Shown piece by piece: positions 7,543 through 16,120 of a stretch of 64,000 bases of DNA. Origin of the DNA: Mobilitalea torta (lineage in GTDB: Bacteria > Bacillota > Clostridia > Lachnospirales > Lachnospiraceae). The stretch lies in assembly GCF_050433395.1 (NCBI RefSeq), contig NZ_JBNPXH010000001.1, positions 744,001 to 808,000 of the forward strand, in the 5' to 3' direction. A program made the translations under genes and the position numbers. Within the stretch, counting starts at the first letter, position 1; each line of letters starts with the position of its first letter. The notes below the pieces were generated by a model. The model was given only the letters and a program-made list of their open reading frames with translations, was not told the origin of the DNA and ran no database searches.

Positions 7543-8448
7543 TCACGCTTTGTTTTGCTTTGCTTTAACCTTCTGCCGGACCGTAATTTTTTCAATTATC
7601 AGCATAATGTAGTAAATCGGAAGCATAGCTAATAATATTGCAAAAAAATCACGGGAAGCAGAGTATGAGAGGAAAGAGAAGCCCTTAATGCAAAGATGTC
7701 CCAAAAGATATGCCGCCGGCAATGCAAAAAATTTATATACAATCGATTTTATCCTTTGATGATTGCGGAAAAAGAACATGGCAGTCCCAGCTATCGCGGC
7801 AAGGAGAGCAGCAAGGAGAGCGTAATAGGATAAAAGCAAACGGGGCAGTGTAATCCTTTTGCCGCCCGGATTCGGGTCTTTGCCGTATATTAAAATATCC
7901 TCACTGCCATCGTTGGAAGAAAAATATACGCCGGATACCGTTTCCCCATTTGGATTTAATATAAAATCCTTAAAAGGATCTTTATACACACTTCTGATCC
8001 ATACACTGTCCCACAGCGAAATGGAATAGACATACCCGGAATTATCCTCCGCACGGGATTTGCTAATTCGATATCTGGCCCCGGGAGCTTTAAAATGTAC
8101 AATAACAGAGCGATTATCCTCTGTAATGGTTATGGGATTTTCAGAGTAAGGAATATATTTTGGAGCCGTTATATATCCCATAGCTATAATCAACACCAGT
8201 ACGGTAAGCAGGGCTGAGAAGAAAATAGTGAGATATTTTCTTTTGAACAAGGTTCTCTGTAATTTTCTCAGGGGCAGTGCATTGGTATCAAGAGGAAGCT
8301 CTTTCGGCGTATATAATTTCTCCAGCTCCTTTTTACAGCTTTCACAGGAGATAATATGTTCTTCAATTAATATACGGGTATCATTGCTTGATATGTTTTC
8401 AACATATAATGGTAATAAGTCCTTTATCACATCGCAGGTCATTTTCAT
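7543..8448 (-). CDS. membrane anti-sigma factor with zinc-finger domain
   Basis: Expected to hold the ECF sigma factor encoded just upstream. The cytoplasmic N terminus contains the anti-sigma zinc-binding motif HxxxCxxC (HIISCESC) near residues 29-36, followed by a membrane helix at ~75-95, an external domain of ~110 residues, and three further predicted helices toward the C terminus. Start taken at MKMTCD because GGAGG lies 8 bases upstream and because it overlaps the sigma stop as ATGA, a sign of translational coupling. 301 aa. The extra C-terminal helices are more than the single helix usual for ZAS proteins. Confidence 0.86.
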   Translation of the reverse strand: MKMTCDVIKDLLPLYVENISSNDTRILIEEHIISCESCKKELEKLYTPKELPLDTNALPLRKLQRTLFKRKYLTIFFSALLTVLVLIIAMGYITAPKYIPYSENPITITEDNRSVIVHFKAPGARYRISKSRAEDNSGYVYSISLWDSVWIRSVYKDPFKDFILNPNGETVSGVYFSSNDGSEDILIYGKDPNPGGKRITLPRLLLSYYALLAALLAAIAGTAMFFFRNHQRIKSIVYKFFALPAAYLLGHLCIKGFSFLSYSASRDFFAILLAMLPIYYIMLIIEKITVRQKVKAKQNKA

Positions 8449-8930
8449 ATATAATCCTCCAATCCGTCTATAATTTTTTTCCTGGCCCGGTGATAAGTGA
8501 CACAAGCCCAGCTTTCGGTCTTTCCAAATAAATGTGCTATTCGCCGAAAGCTTAATTCACCAAAAACCCTCAGGGTAAAGACTTCTTTGTAAGGCTCGTC
8601 AAGCTGATGCAGGGCTTTATGAATTGTCATGGACGCTTCGGCATCAAGCAGGGTCTGCTCAATATCGATATTCACCGTTTCTTCTTTAAGGCCGTGTGCT
8701 GTGTCAATCCTCTTGTTTTTGCGCAAATAGGAATAATAACAGTTTTTGGCGATCTGGCATAGCCAAACCCTTAATTCACAATTACCTTTAAAATCATCAA
8801 TGGAATTCATCGCTTTAAAAAATGTTTCTGAAGTGATTTCTTCCGCGATATGGGCATCCCGGGATAATTTCAACATAAAGAAATACACGTCGTTGAAATA
8901 GGTTTTATAGATTTGTTCTATGTCAGTCAC
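8445..8930 (-). CDS. ECF-type RNA polymerase sigma factor
   Basis: Alternative sigma factor of the sigma-70 ECF group. Region 2 covers ~8-75 (YFNDVYFFMLKL...AEEITSETFFKA...LRVWLCQIAKNCYYSYLRK), region 4 ~105-158 (LDEPYKEVFTLRVFGELSFRRIAHLFGKTESWACVTYHRARKK read in pieces: EVFTLRVFGELSFRRIA, then TESWACVTYHRARKKI). 161 aa is full length. It overlaps the anti-sigma gene by four bases, so the pair is one operon under its own control in the usual model. A GGAAC element appears upstream (around 9025 on the minus strand) but no convincing -10 partner, so I do not call the autopromoter. Confidence 0.93.
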   Translation of the reverse strand: MTDIEQIYKTYFNDVYFFMLKLSRDAHIAEEITSETFFKAMNSIDDFKGNCELRVWLCQIAKNCYYSYLRKNKRIDTAHGLKEETVNIDIEQTLLDAEASMTIHKALHQLDEPYKEVFTLRVFGELSFRRIAHLFGKTESWACVTYHRARKKIIDGLEDYI

Positions 8931-9163
8931 TTTCTCACCCCTTTGTTTATAAGACTACGGAAAGAAAAATATCTTACAGATCTTTTGAAAAAAATTTAGA
9001 TCAGATTAGTACAAATTATACAGTTCCAGGGATTGGAAGTCAAATAAGGAAGAAATGCCGGATGGAAATAATTTTTATAGACAAAAATCAACATAGGATT
9101 GCACGATTGTCGTTCCTGATATAAAATAGGTCATAGGGCTTAGCGAAATATAGGGGGATAGCG

Positions 9164-10309
9164 ATGATAGAGATCAGAGAAGTTACAACAAGGAAAGAAC
9201 AGAAGATATTTGCTGAATTTCCCACGGTGCTGTACGGAAAGGTTCCGCAGGCCATTCCGGATCTGGTGTCGGAAGAGCGGGACATGTTTCGTCCGAAGAA
9301 AAATCCTGCCTACGAATTTTGCAGGGCGAAGCAGTTTCTGGCTTACCGGGACGGCCGGTGTGTCGGAAGAATTGCAGGTATTATTAATAAAGCGGCCAAT
9401 GAAAAATGGCATACCAAGAGAATCCGTTTCTCCAGGCTGGACTTCATCGACGATCCGAAGGTCTCGGAAGCCTTGCTGGAAGCGGTGATGGAATGGGGCC
9501 GGCAGGAAGGGCTGGCAGAGATTCACGGACCCCTGGGCTTCTCCGACATGGATCAGGAAGGAATGCTGGTGGAGGGCTTTCAGGAGGAAGGGATGTTCCT
9601 TACGATTTACAACCATCCCTATTATGTAAAGCATATGGAAGCCATGGGATTTCAAAGGGACACCGACTGGGTGGAATTTCAGGTGAAGATTCCGAAGGAG
9701 TCCAATGAGAAGATTGATTTGCTTTCTGCCGCGGTACTTAAAAAGTATAAGGTGCGATTGATCGAACCCAAGAGCCGGAGTGAAATCAAGCCTTATCTTA
9801 CAAAGATTTTTGATTTATATAATATCACCTATGAGAATCTATACGGTACGGTGAAGCTGTCCTACCGGCAGATCATGAAATATTATAAACAGTTTATTCT
9901 AATGATTAATCCCCAATATCTGAAGCTTCTGGTGGATGAGGAGGAGCAGGTGGTGGGCTTTGGCCTTGCCATGCCGTCTCTGAATAAGGCGGCAAAGAAA
10001 AGCAACGGCAGGCTGCTGCCCCTTGGATGGTACCGGATCATCCGGGCTCCCTATGCAAAGACGACAAAGGTGCTGGACCTGTATCTGATCGGAGTGCTGC
10101 CGAACATGCAGAATAAAGGTATGACGGCGGTTTTAATGAATTCCATGGCAACATCCGCCAGGAAGAACGGCTTTGAAATCGCGGAGACCGGTCCCGAGCT
10201 GGAGAATAACCATCAGGTGCAGGCCCTGTGGAAGCATTATGATACCAGGCAGCATAAACGCCGCCGCTGCTGGGTGAGAACCATAGAGAAAAGAAATGGA
10301 GAGTTTTGA
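9164..10309 (+). CDS. GNAT-fold protein of unknown substrate (YghO-like)
   Basis: 381 residues with the features of a large, uncharacterised acetyltransferase-like family: an N-terminal half with FPTVLYGKVPQAIPDL and GPLGFSDMDQEGMLVEGF, and a C-terminal GNAT-like region with a V.G...A.P....(A) segment and LIGVLPNMQNKGM that resembles the acetyl-CoA pyrophosphate loop (Q/RxxGxG/A). Soluble, cytoplasmic. The stop shares one base with the metF start (TGATG), so the two genes are translationally coupled, although no functional link between them is known to me. Specific activity unknown. Confidence 0.75.
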   Translation: MIEIREVTTRKEQKIFAEFPTVLYGKVPQAIPDLVSEERDMFRPKKNPAYEFCRAKQFLAYRDGRCVGRIAGIINKAANEKWHTKRIRFSRLDFIDDPKVSEALLEAVMEWGRQEGLAEIHGPLGFSDMDQEGMLVEGFQEEGMFLTIYNHPYYVKHMEAMGFQRDTDWVEFQVKIPKESNEKIDLLSAAVLKKYKVRLIEPKSRSEIKPYLTKIFDLYNITYENLYGTVKLSYRQIMKYYKQFILMINPQYLKLLVDEEEQVVGFGLAMPSLNKAAKKSNGRLLPLGWYRIIRAPYAKTTKVLDLYLIGVLPNMQNKGMTAVLMNSMATSARKNGFEIAETGPELENNHQVQALWKHYDTRQHKRRRCWVRTIEKRNGEF

Positions 10310-11175
10310 TGCAGATAGCAGAATTATTTACAAAAAAGCGGACAGTGCTGTCCTTTGAGGTATTTCCCCCCAGGAAGACCAGTTCCATCGATACCATCTA
10401 TGCGACCCTGGATGATTTGCAGGGGCTGAAGCCGGATTTTATCAGCGTTACCTATGGAGCGGGAGGAAATGCAGGGGATACTTCCACCTGTGATATTGCC
10501 TCTGCAATTAAGCATAAATACGGGATAGAACCGCTGGCACATCTCACCTGCGTGAACTATACAAGGGAGGAGATTGACCGGATTCTGGACCTTCTCCAGG
10601 AGAATGGGATTAATAACATTCTGGCTCTCCGGGGAGATATTAATCCGGCTGTTCCTCCCAAGCATGAATTCCGGTATGCGCAGGAGCTGGTATCCTATAT
10701 CCGGGAACGGGGCGGTTTTCATGTATCTGCGGCCTGTTACCCGGAAGGGCATATTGATTCGGATCATCTGATTACGGATATTCATAACCTGAAAAACAAG
10801 GTGGATGCAGGGGCGCAGCATCTGATCTCCCAGCTTTTCTTTGATAACAGCTATTTCTATTCCTTCCTGGAGCGGGCGCGGATTGCAGGAATTACCGTGC
10901 CGATTGAGGCGGGAATTATGCCGGTGGTCAATAAGGTGCAGATTGAGCGCATGGTTACGCTGTGCGGCGCCAGCCTGCCAGCCAAATTCACGAAGATGAT
11001 GCAGCGCTTTGAGCATTCCCCGGAGGCAATGCGGGACGCGGGGATTGCCTATGCCGTTGATCAGATCGTAGATCTGGTCTCCCAGGGTGTGGACGGAATT
11101 CACCTGTATACCATGAATAATTCCTATATTGCGAAGAGGATTCATGCCAGCGTGGCAGGGCTGATTCAAGCATAG
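10309..11175 (+). CDS. metF: 5,10-methylenetetrahydrofolate reductase
   Basis: Reduces 5,10-methylene-THF to 5-methyl-THF, the methyl donor for methionine synthesis (and the Wood-Ljungdahl methyl branch in acetogens). TIM-barrel flavoprotein; diagnostic segments are LSFEVFPPR, SVTYGAGGN, HLTCVNYTREEI, NNILALRGDIN, ACYPEGH, QLFFDN and a C-terminal DGIHLYTMN. 288 aa is normal. I place the start at ATG 10309 (GGAG seven bases upstream) rather than the TTG one codon earlier. No metV or other acetogenesis gene is nearby, so a role in methionine synthesis is the simplest reading. Confidence 0.95.
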   Translation: MQIAELFTKKRTVLSFEVFPPRKTSSIDTIYATLDDLQGLKPDFISVTYGAGGNAGDTSTCDIASAIKHKYGIEPLAHLTCVNYTREEIDRILDLLQENGINNILALRGDINPAVPPKHEFRYAQELVSYIRERGGFHVSAACYPEGHIDSDHLITDIHNLKNKVDAGAQHLISQLFFDNSYFYSFLERARIAGITVPIEAGIMPVVNKVQIERMVTLCGASLPAKFTKMMQRFEHSPEAMRDAGIAYAVDQIVDLVSQGVDGIHLYTMNNSYIAKRIHASVAGLIQA

Positions 11176-11291
11176 TGACGGTTGTGCCGTCCCGATGGCC
11201 GGGAGAATGCAATGCACATACCATTGGATTTCCCCCATATGTAACATAGAATAAATTTACGCGGCCGAGCAGAGCCGGACAGGAGGATATA

Positions 11292-12287
11292 ATGTATACA
11301 GCCAATGAAAAAAGATATGAGAAGATGGTCTATAACCGCTGCGGAGCAAGCGGCCTGAAGCTTCCCGCCGTATCCCTGGGGTTATGGCAGAACTTCGGAT
11401 ATAAGGACAACCTGGCAAATATGGAGAGCATGTGCCATACGGCCTTTGATCTGGGCATCACCCATTTTGATCTGGCCAATAATTACGGGCATCCCTATAA
11501 CGGTTCGGCGGAGGAGAACTTCGCAACGATTTTGGACCGCGGCCTGAGAGCCTACCGGGATGAGCTGTGCATATCCACCAAGGCGGGCTATGATATGTGG
11601 CCGGGACCTTACGGTGACAAGAACGGTTCCCGCAAATACCTGCTCTCCTCCCTGGATCAGAGCTTAAAGAGAATGAGGCTGGATTATGTGGATATTTTTT
11701 ACCACCATGTATTCGATCCCAACACTCCGCCGGAGGAGACCGCTCTGGCACTGGATCAGGCGGTACGGCAAGGAAAGGCTCTCTATGTCGGCATCTCAAA
11801 TTATAACAGCCAGCAGACGGCGGATATCTTAAAGATATTCCGGGAGCTGCACACGCCCTTCGTGGTAAACCAGCCCTCCTATTCCATGATGAACCGCTGG
11901 GTGGAGAAGGATGGACTGAAGGACTTTGCGGTGAAGGAAGGCTTTGGCCTGGCGGTATTCTCGCCTCTCTACCAGGGACTCCTCACGGACCGTTATCTGA
12001 AGGGTATCCCGGCGGATTCCAGAATCGGCAAGGGCAGCACCTGGATTAAGAATGAACTGAATGAGGCGATGATTGGGAAGCTGAATCGATTGAACCAAAT
12101 TGCCGCGGACAGAGGACAGAAGCTATCCCAGATGGCCTTGTCCTGGGTTCTGCGTGACGGAGCCGTGACGACGGTATTAATTGGAGCCAGCAGTCCGGCG
12201 CAGATTCAGGAGAATGCGGAGGCCGCCTGCCACGCTAAGTTTACGGAAGAAGAGCTGAAGGCAATCGAAGCCGTGCTGCAGAGCTAG
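11292..12287 (+). CDS. aldo/keto reductase, YghZ (L-glyceraldehyde-3-phosphate reductase) type
   Basis: NAD(P)H-dependent carbonyl reductase with the (beta/alpha)8 fold. Catalytic tetrad residues visible: Asp in FDLANNYG, Tyr in the same motif, Lys in CISTKAGYDMW, His in FYHHVFDP. The segments LGLWQNFG, HPYNGSAEENF and WPGPYGDKNGSRKYLL are typical of the YghZ/Gpr subgroup that detoxifies L-glyceraldehyde-3-phosphate and methylglyoxal; substrate in this organism is not proven. Start at ATG with AGGAGG six bases upstream. Stands between metF and a LacI regulator with gaps of over 100 bases on each side. Confidence 0.88.
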   Translation: MYTANEKRYEKMVYNRCGASGLKLPAVSLGLWQNFGYKDNLANMESMCHTAFDLGITHFDLANNYGHPYNGSAEENFATILDRGLRAYRDELCISTKAGYDMWPGPYGDKNGSRKYLLSSLDQSLKRMRLDYVDIFYHHVFDPNTPPEETALALDQAVRQGKALYVGISNYNSQQTADILKIFRELHTPFVVNQPSYSMMNRWVEKDGLKDFAVKEGFGLAVFSPLYQGLLTDRYLKGIPADSRIGKGSTWIKNELNEAMIGKLNRLNQIAADRGQKLSQMALSWVLRDGAVTTVLIGASSPAQIQENAEAACHAKFTEEELKAIEAVLQS

Positions 12288-12391
12288 TGGGCTGTCTTGC
12301 CCATAATTAGCTGAACAGTGCTGTCCGTTTTGAGAGGAACGCGGCGGCGCACCGGCACAAGGTGTTATAAATACCTGTGTATACCCGGCTG

Positions 12392-12411
12392 TTTCATTCC
12401 ATGAAATGAAA
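12392..12411. promoter_or_regulatory. inverted repeat upstream of the LacI-family gene
   Basis: TTTCATTCCATGAAATGAAA: TTTCAtt/...TGAAA arms nested with TTTCATT/AATGAAA. It lies 28 bases before the regulator start. It could be an autoregulatory operator, but the repeat is short and AT-rich. Confidence 0.3.
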
Positions 12412-12438
12412 TGAGCCAGGAAGGAGGGAAGGACCGCT

Positions 12439-13425
12439 ATGGGGGTGACAACGAAAGACCTGGCCAGGATATGCGGTGTATCGAGAGCAACCATCACCAG
12501 AGCCCTGCACGGCACAGGCAGCATCAAAGCAGAGACAAAGCAAATGATACTGGAGACAGCAAAGAAGCTGGGCTACCAGCCGGATTTGATGGCCAGGAGC
12601 CTGGTAAAAGGGCGGAGCAAAATGATCGGTACCGTCATTGTTGATTTGAAAAACCAGTACTTTCCTCAGATGATAGATGCCATTGTAAGACGTGCCAAGG
12701 AATCGGGATATATTCTTAATATTTCCCTGCATGGGGATGATAAAAAGGAAGAAAAGCGATTAGTCCGTGCCCTGGCCGGTTATCATGCTGACGGATTGAT
12801 TCTGAATTGCATTAATAAGGATGCGGCATTCCAGGAGATGCTGGGGGGCCTGGGTCTTCCTTATGTGGTTCTGGGCTATCGGTTATTTGAAAACTGCCAT
12901 ACCATTGGCATAGATGAATATGAGGCGGCCTATCAGGCTGTTGAATTTGTCGTATCCAAGGGCTATAAAGAGGTGGTGTTCGTCGTTCCTCCTTTGTATG
13001 ACCGGGAAGGCTTTCTAAATACCGGACACGGAGAGAGAAAAGAGGGAGTGGAAGCGGCTGCCGGAAAGCTGGGCTGCCGCTGCATTGTAATACACGGAGA
13101 GGATTATGCGGAGCAGGCTTTAAGGTACAAGAAGGCGGAGAGCCTTACCAAGCCCGCATTCATCTGCTCCGGTGATGTCTTTGCCGGCAATGTGATGAGC
13201 GCTTTCTACAGACAGGGGCTGTTTCCTCCAAAGGACTATGGTATCATGGGCTTTGACCGGATACAGATGTATCAGGATTTTATCCCCCAGCTGACCACAG
13301 TGGATAATCATGTGGAAAGGATGGGGTACGAAGCAGCGGGTATGCTGATCGATATGATTGAGGGAAAGGAGATTTCCTTTCATAGAAAAATGGCTGCAAC
13401 CATTGTAGAGGGAGAAACCATATAA
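12439..13425 (+). CDS. LacI-family transcriptional regulator
   Basis: Sugar-responsive DNA-binding protein. N-terminal helix-turn-helix and hinge at 1-~60 (TTKDLARICGVSRATITRAL ... LGYQPDLMARSLVKG), then a periplasmic-binding-protein-like effector domain (IGTVIVDLKNQYFPQM; GLILNCINKD; FICSGDVFAGNVMSAF; IMGFDRIQMYQDFIPQLTTVD). 328 aa, typical. Start at ATG preceded by GGAAGGAGGGAAGG. A terminator follows before the GH95 gene, so it is transcribed separately but probably controls the adjacent GH95/importer genes. Confidence 0.93.
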   Translation: MGVTTKDLARICGVSRATITRALHGTGSIKAETKQMILETAKKLGYQPDLMARSLVKGRSKMIGTVIVDLKNQYFPQMIDAIVRRAKESGYILNISLHGDDKKEEKRLVRALAGYHADGLILNCINKDAAFQEMLGGLGLPYVVLGYRLFENCHTIGIDEYEAAYQAVEFVVSKGYKEVVFVVPPLYDREGFLNTGHGERKEGVEAAAGKLGCRCIVIHGEDYAEQALRYKKAESLTKPAFICSGDVFAGNVMSAFYRQGLFPPKDYGIMGFDRIQMYQDFIPQLTTVDNHVERMGYEAAGMLIDMIEGKEISFHRKMAATIVEGETI

Positions 13426-13507
13426 TAGATAGGGGCTAATGAGGCGGGAGGATCTCCCGTCTGCGGTCAAACGGGTAAAGCGGGAACAGCATACGGATTC
13501 TTATGTG

Positions 13508-13538
13508 AAGGGTTGATATAAAATCAACCTTTTATTTT
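13508..13538 (+). terminator. intrinsic terminator of the LacI-family gene
   Basis: Stem GGTTGAT / ATCAACC (extended by AAG/CTT) with loop ATAAA, followed by TTTTATTTTTTT. Confidence 0.85.
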
Positions 13539-13608
13539 TTTGATTCCGCCCATATGATAGCCATAGATAGTAAATAGACAGTAATATAAATTTGGAAAGG
13601 AGTAAGCC

Positions 13609-15999
13609 ATGAATACAAGAATCCGCCCGGAACATGTAATGCATTATAAAGCTCACGCCGACAGTTTTTTTGAAGCGCTTCCCATCGGCAACGGCCGGTT
13701 GGGGGGAATGATCTTCGGCCATCCCCAGAAGGATACGATTATACTCAATGAAAGCACCCTGTGGTCAGGAAGTCCCCAGGACAGCGACAGGCCGGATGCC
13801 CACCGGCATCTTCCTGAAATCAGAAGGCTGCTGATGGAGGGAAGGAATCACGAAGCGCAGGAACTGTTCTCACAGCATTTTACCTGCCAGGGTGAGGGCA
13901 CCATGTTTGCCAACGCGGCCAATGGGGCCTTCGGCTGCTATCAGGTGCTGGGAAGCCTGCGCTTCTTTTTCTTCCAGGCCACCAGCTTCTCCCATCAGTC
14001 CGGCGACGATATCCGGGATTACACCCGGGAGCTTAATCTGGAGGAAGGAATGGCCAGAATCCGCTTCCGCAACCACACCGGTGATTATACCAGAGAATAT
14101 CTCTGTTCCTGCCCGGATCAGGTTCTAGCAGCACATTTTACGGCGAAGAAGCCGGGAAGCATTCATTTTGCCGTGGCACTGGACCGGGAAGAGAACTTTG
14201 AGACCAGCATCCTGCCGGATATGACCCTGCAGATGACGGGCCGGCTCCATGACGGCAAGGAGGGCCATGGAGTGAAATATGCCTGTCATGTGAAAATCAC
14301 GGCGGTCGGCGGCAAGGTATTTACAAACAGCGGACGCTTGTGTGTGACAGGCGCGGATGAGGCCACGGTCTATGTTACTGCGGCGACCAATATGCAGGGC
14401 TTTCTGGGACGTAACCTGACGGATGAGGTTGCAGCCTCGCTGTCGGAAATGGATGCGGCGAAGAATAAGGACTGGGAGGCCATTCAACGGGATCATTTAC
14501 AGGATTTTCAGGCTCTGTACCAGCGGAATGAAATTGCCTTTGCCAAGCCTCGGGATAATAGCGGCATGGACTTAAAGCAGAGAATTTTGGAGTATTCCCC
14601 GGAGAAGGAGGATCACGGCCTTATCGAGCTTTACTACCATTATGCGCGCTATCTGCTGATCAGCTCCTCCAGAGAGGGCGGGCTTCCCTGCAATCTCCAG
14701 GGCATCTGGGCACAGGAGATACAGACACCCTGGAACGGGGACTGGCACTTAAACGCCCAGCAGGAGCTGTACTGGCTGGCGGAGACGGGGAATCTCACGG
14801 AATGTCATATGCCCTATCTGGAGCTGACGAAGGAGCTGACGGAGCCGGGCAGAAGAACGGCAAGGGCGTATTATAATATGCGGGGCTGGATGGCCCATAC
14901 CTGCACCAATCCATGGGGCTTTACTTCTCCCTGTGAGGATGCCTCCTGGGGATCGACAACGGGAAGTGCGGCCTGGCAGTGCCATCATCTCTGGGATCAT
15001 TACCTTTATACCTGTGATAAGCAATACCTGGAGTGGGCCTATCCCATTATGAAGGAGGCGGCGCTGTTCTATCTGGACATGCTTGTAGAGGAGCCGGAGC
15101 GCCATTACCTTGTGACCAGCCCCTCCAGCTCCCCGGAGAACTGGTTTTATGACGAAGCCGGAAGGAGGACGGCGCTCTGCATGGGCCCGGCCTATGACAC
15201 GGAGCTTGTCCGAAGCCTGTTTGAATACTGTATCCAGGCGGAAAAACTTCTTGGCAGGAGCAAAGAATTTGTAAATCAGCTTCAGGATACCTTAGAGCGG
15301 ATGGCCCCGATTCAGATCAGCTCAGACGGACGGATCATGGAGTGGCTGAAGGAGTACGAGGAAGCGTTGGTGCACCACCGCCATCTTTCCCATCTGTGGG
15401 GACTTTATCCCGGCTTTCTGATCTCCAGGGAGGAGACGCCGGAGCTGGCCCGGGCGGCAGCCAGATCCCTGGAGGTTCGGGGAGTTACCACCGCAGGGTG
15501 GGCCAATGCCTACCGGCTGGCAGCCTGGGCAAAGCTGCGTGACCCGGATAAGGCTTACGAGGCCCTGACCATGGCATTTCGTGCAGCTACCTGCCAGAAT
15601 CTTCTGAATCTGGCCTTTCACTGTGATGAAACGGCAGAGGAACCGGAGCTCCCGGATATTGCTCATAATTTCTACCCCTTCCAGATGGATGGCAATGAAG
15701 GCCATTCGGCAGGGATTGCTTTAATGCTTGCGGATGACCGGGCAGAGATTTTGGAGGATGGAAGCATGCGGACCGTGATTTACCTTAAGCCTGCCCTGCC
15801 CAAGCAGCTTTCGGAGGGCTATGTGAAGGGGCTTAAGCTCAGAGGGGGCTTTGAGCTGTCGTATTCCTGGAATAAAGAAGGAGCCGTAGAAGGGCTTCTT
15901 AAGAACCTGAATGGTAACTCGGCTATGCTTCTCCTCCAGGGGGAGGTAATAGCGGAAAGCAGCCGGAGAGGGGAGATCAGGATCACGTATTCTGCCTGA
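13609..15999 (+). CDS. glycoside hydrolase family 95 (alpha-L-fucosidase/galactosidase type)
   Basis: Inverting exo-hydrolase expected to remove terminal alpha-L-fucose or the stereochemically related L-galactose. The family hallmark is the start WxxALPIGNGRLGG...LNESTLWSG (here residues ~20-53). The catalytic acid should be E510 in SPSSSPENW; the aspartate of the FQ(I/M)DGN motif is D694. In characterised GH95 enzymes a paired NxN helps activate water; here the local sequence is HLNAQQELYW (N382), so the second Asn appears to be Gln. No signal peptide, so it acts in the cytoplasm on imported oligosaccharide. 796 aa, full length. The binding protein of an importer follows 121 bases downstream. 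Confidence 0.88.
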   Translation: MNTRIRPEHVMHYKAHADSFFEALPIGNGRLGGMIFGHPQKDTIILNESTLWSGSPQDSDRPDAHRHLPEIRRLLMEGRNHEAQELFSQHFTCQGEGTMFANAANGAFGCYQVLGSLRFFFFQATSFSHQSGDDIRDYTRELNLEEGMARIRFRNHTGDYTREYLCSCPDQVLAAHFTAKKPGSIHFAVALDREENFETSILPDMTLQMTGRLHDGKEGHGVKYACHVKITAVGGKVFTNSGRLCVTGADEATVYVTAATNMQGFLGRNLTDEVAASLSEMDAAKNKDWEAIQRDHLQDFQALYQRNEIAFAKPRDNSGMDLKQRILEYSPEKEDHGLIELYYHYARYLLISSSREGGLPCNLQGIWAQEIQTPWNGDWHLNAQQELYWLAETGNLTECHMPYLELTKELTEPGRRTARAYYNMRGWMAHTCTNPWGFTSPCEDASWGSTTGSAAWQCHHLWDHYLYTCDKQYLEWAYPIMKEAALFYLDMLVEEPERHYLVTSPSSSPENWFYDEAGRRTALCMGPAYDTELVRSLFEYCIQAEKLLGRSKEFVNQLQDTLERMAPIQISSDGRIMEWLKEYEEALVHHRHLSHLWGLYPGFLISREETPELARAAARSLEVRGVTTAGWANAYRLAAWAKLRDPDKAYEALTMAFRAATCQNLLNLAFHCDETAEEPELPDIAHNFYPFQMDGNEGHSAGIALMLADDRAEILEDGSMRTVIYLKPALPKQLSEGYVKGLKLRGGFELSYSWNKEGAVEGLLKNLNGNSAMLLLQGEVIAESSRRGEIRITYSA

Positions 16000-16081
16000 T
16001 TTTTTGGGCATCTGGTTCCACACTTTGCAGGCAGCAGGGATGATAAAATATAAGCCTATGCATGCCGCAGGAGCGGTGTTA

Positions 16082-16100
16082 TGATTTGATCACCAAATCA
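16082..16100. promoter_or_regulatory. inverted repeat before importer 1
   Basis: TGATTTG atcac CAAATCA, perfect 7-bp arms, ending 6 bases before the ribosome site of the binding-protein gene. Could be an operator or an RNA hairpin modulating translation. Confidence 0.35.
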
Positions 16101-16120
16101 ATTTAAGGGAGGATAAATTT

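Noticed and set aside
7438..7632. 64-codon plus-strand frame after the PepSY gene
   Set aside because: It starts inside a terminator hairpin, has no ribosome site and overlaps the 3' end of the anti-sigma gene on the other strand.
8931..9060. GGAAC element as an ECF autoregulated promoter
   Set aside because: No CGT-type -10 at 16-17 bases could be found, so the motif alone is not enough.
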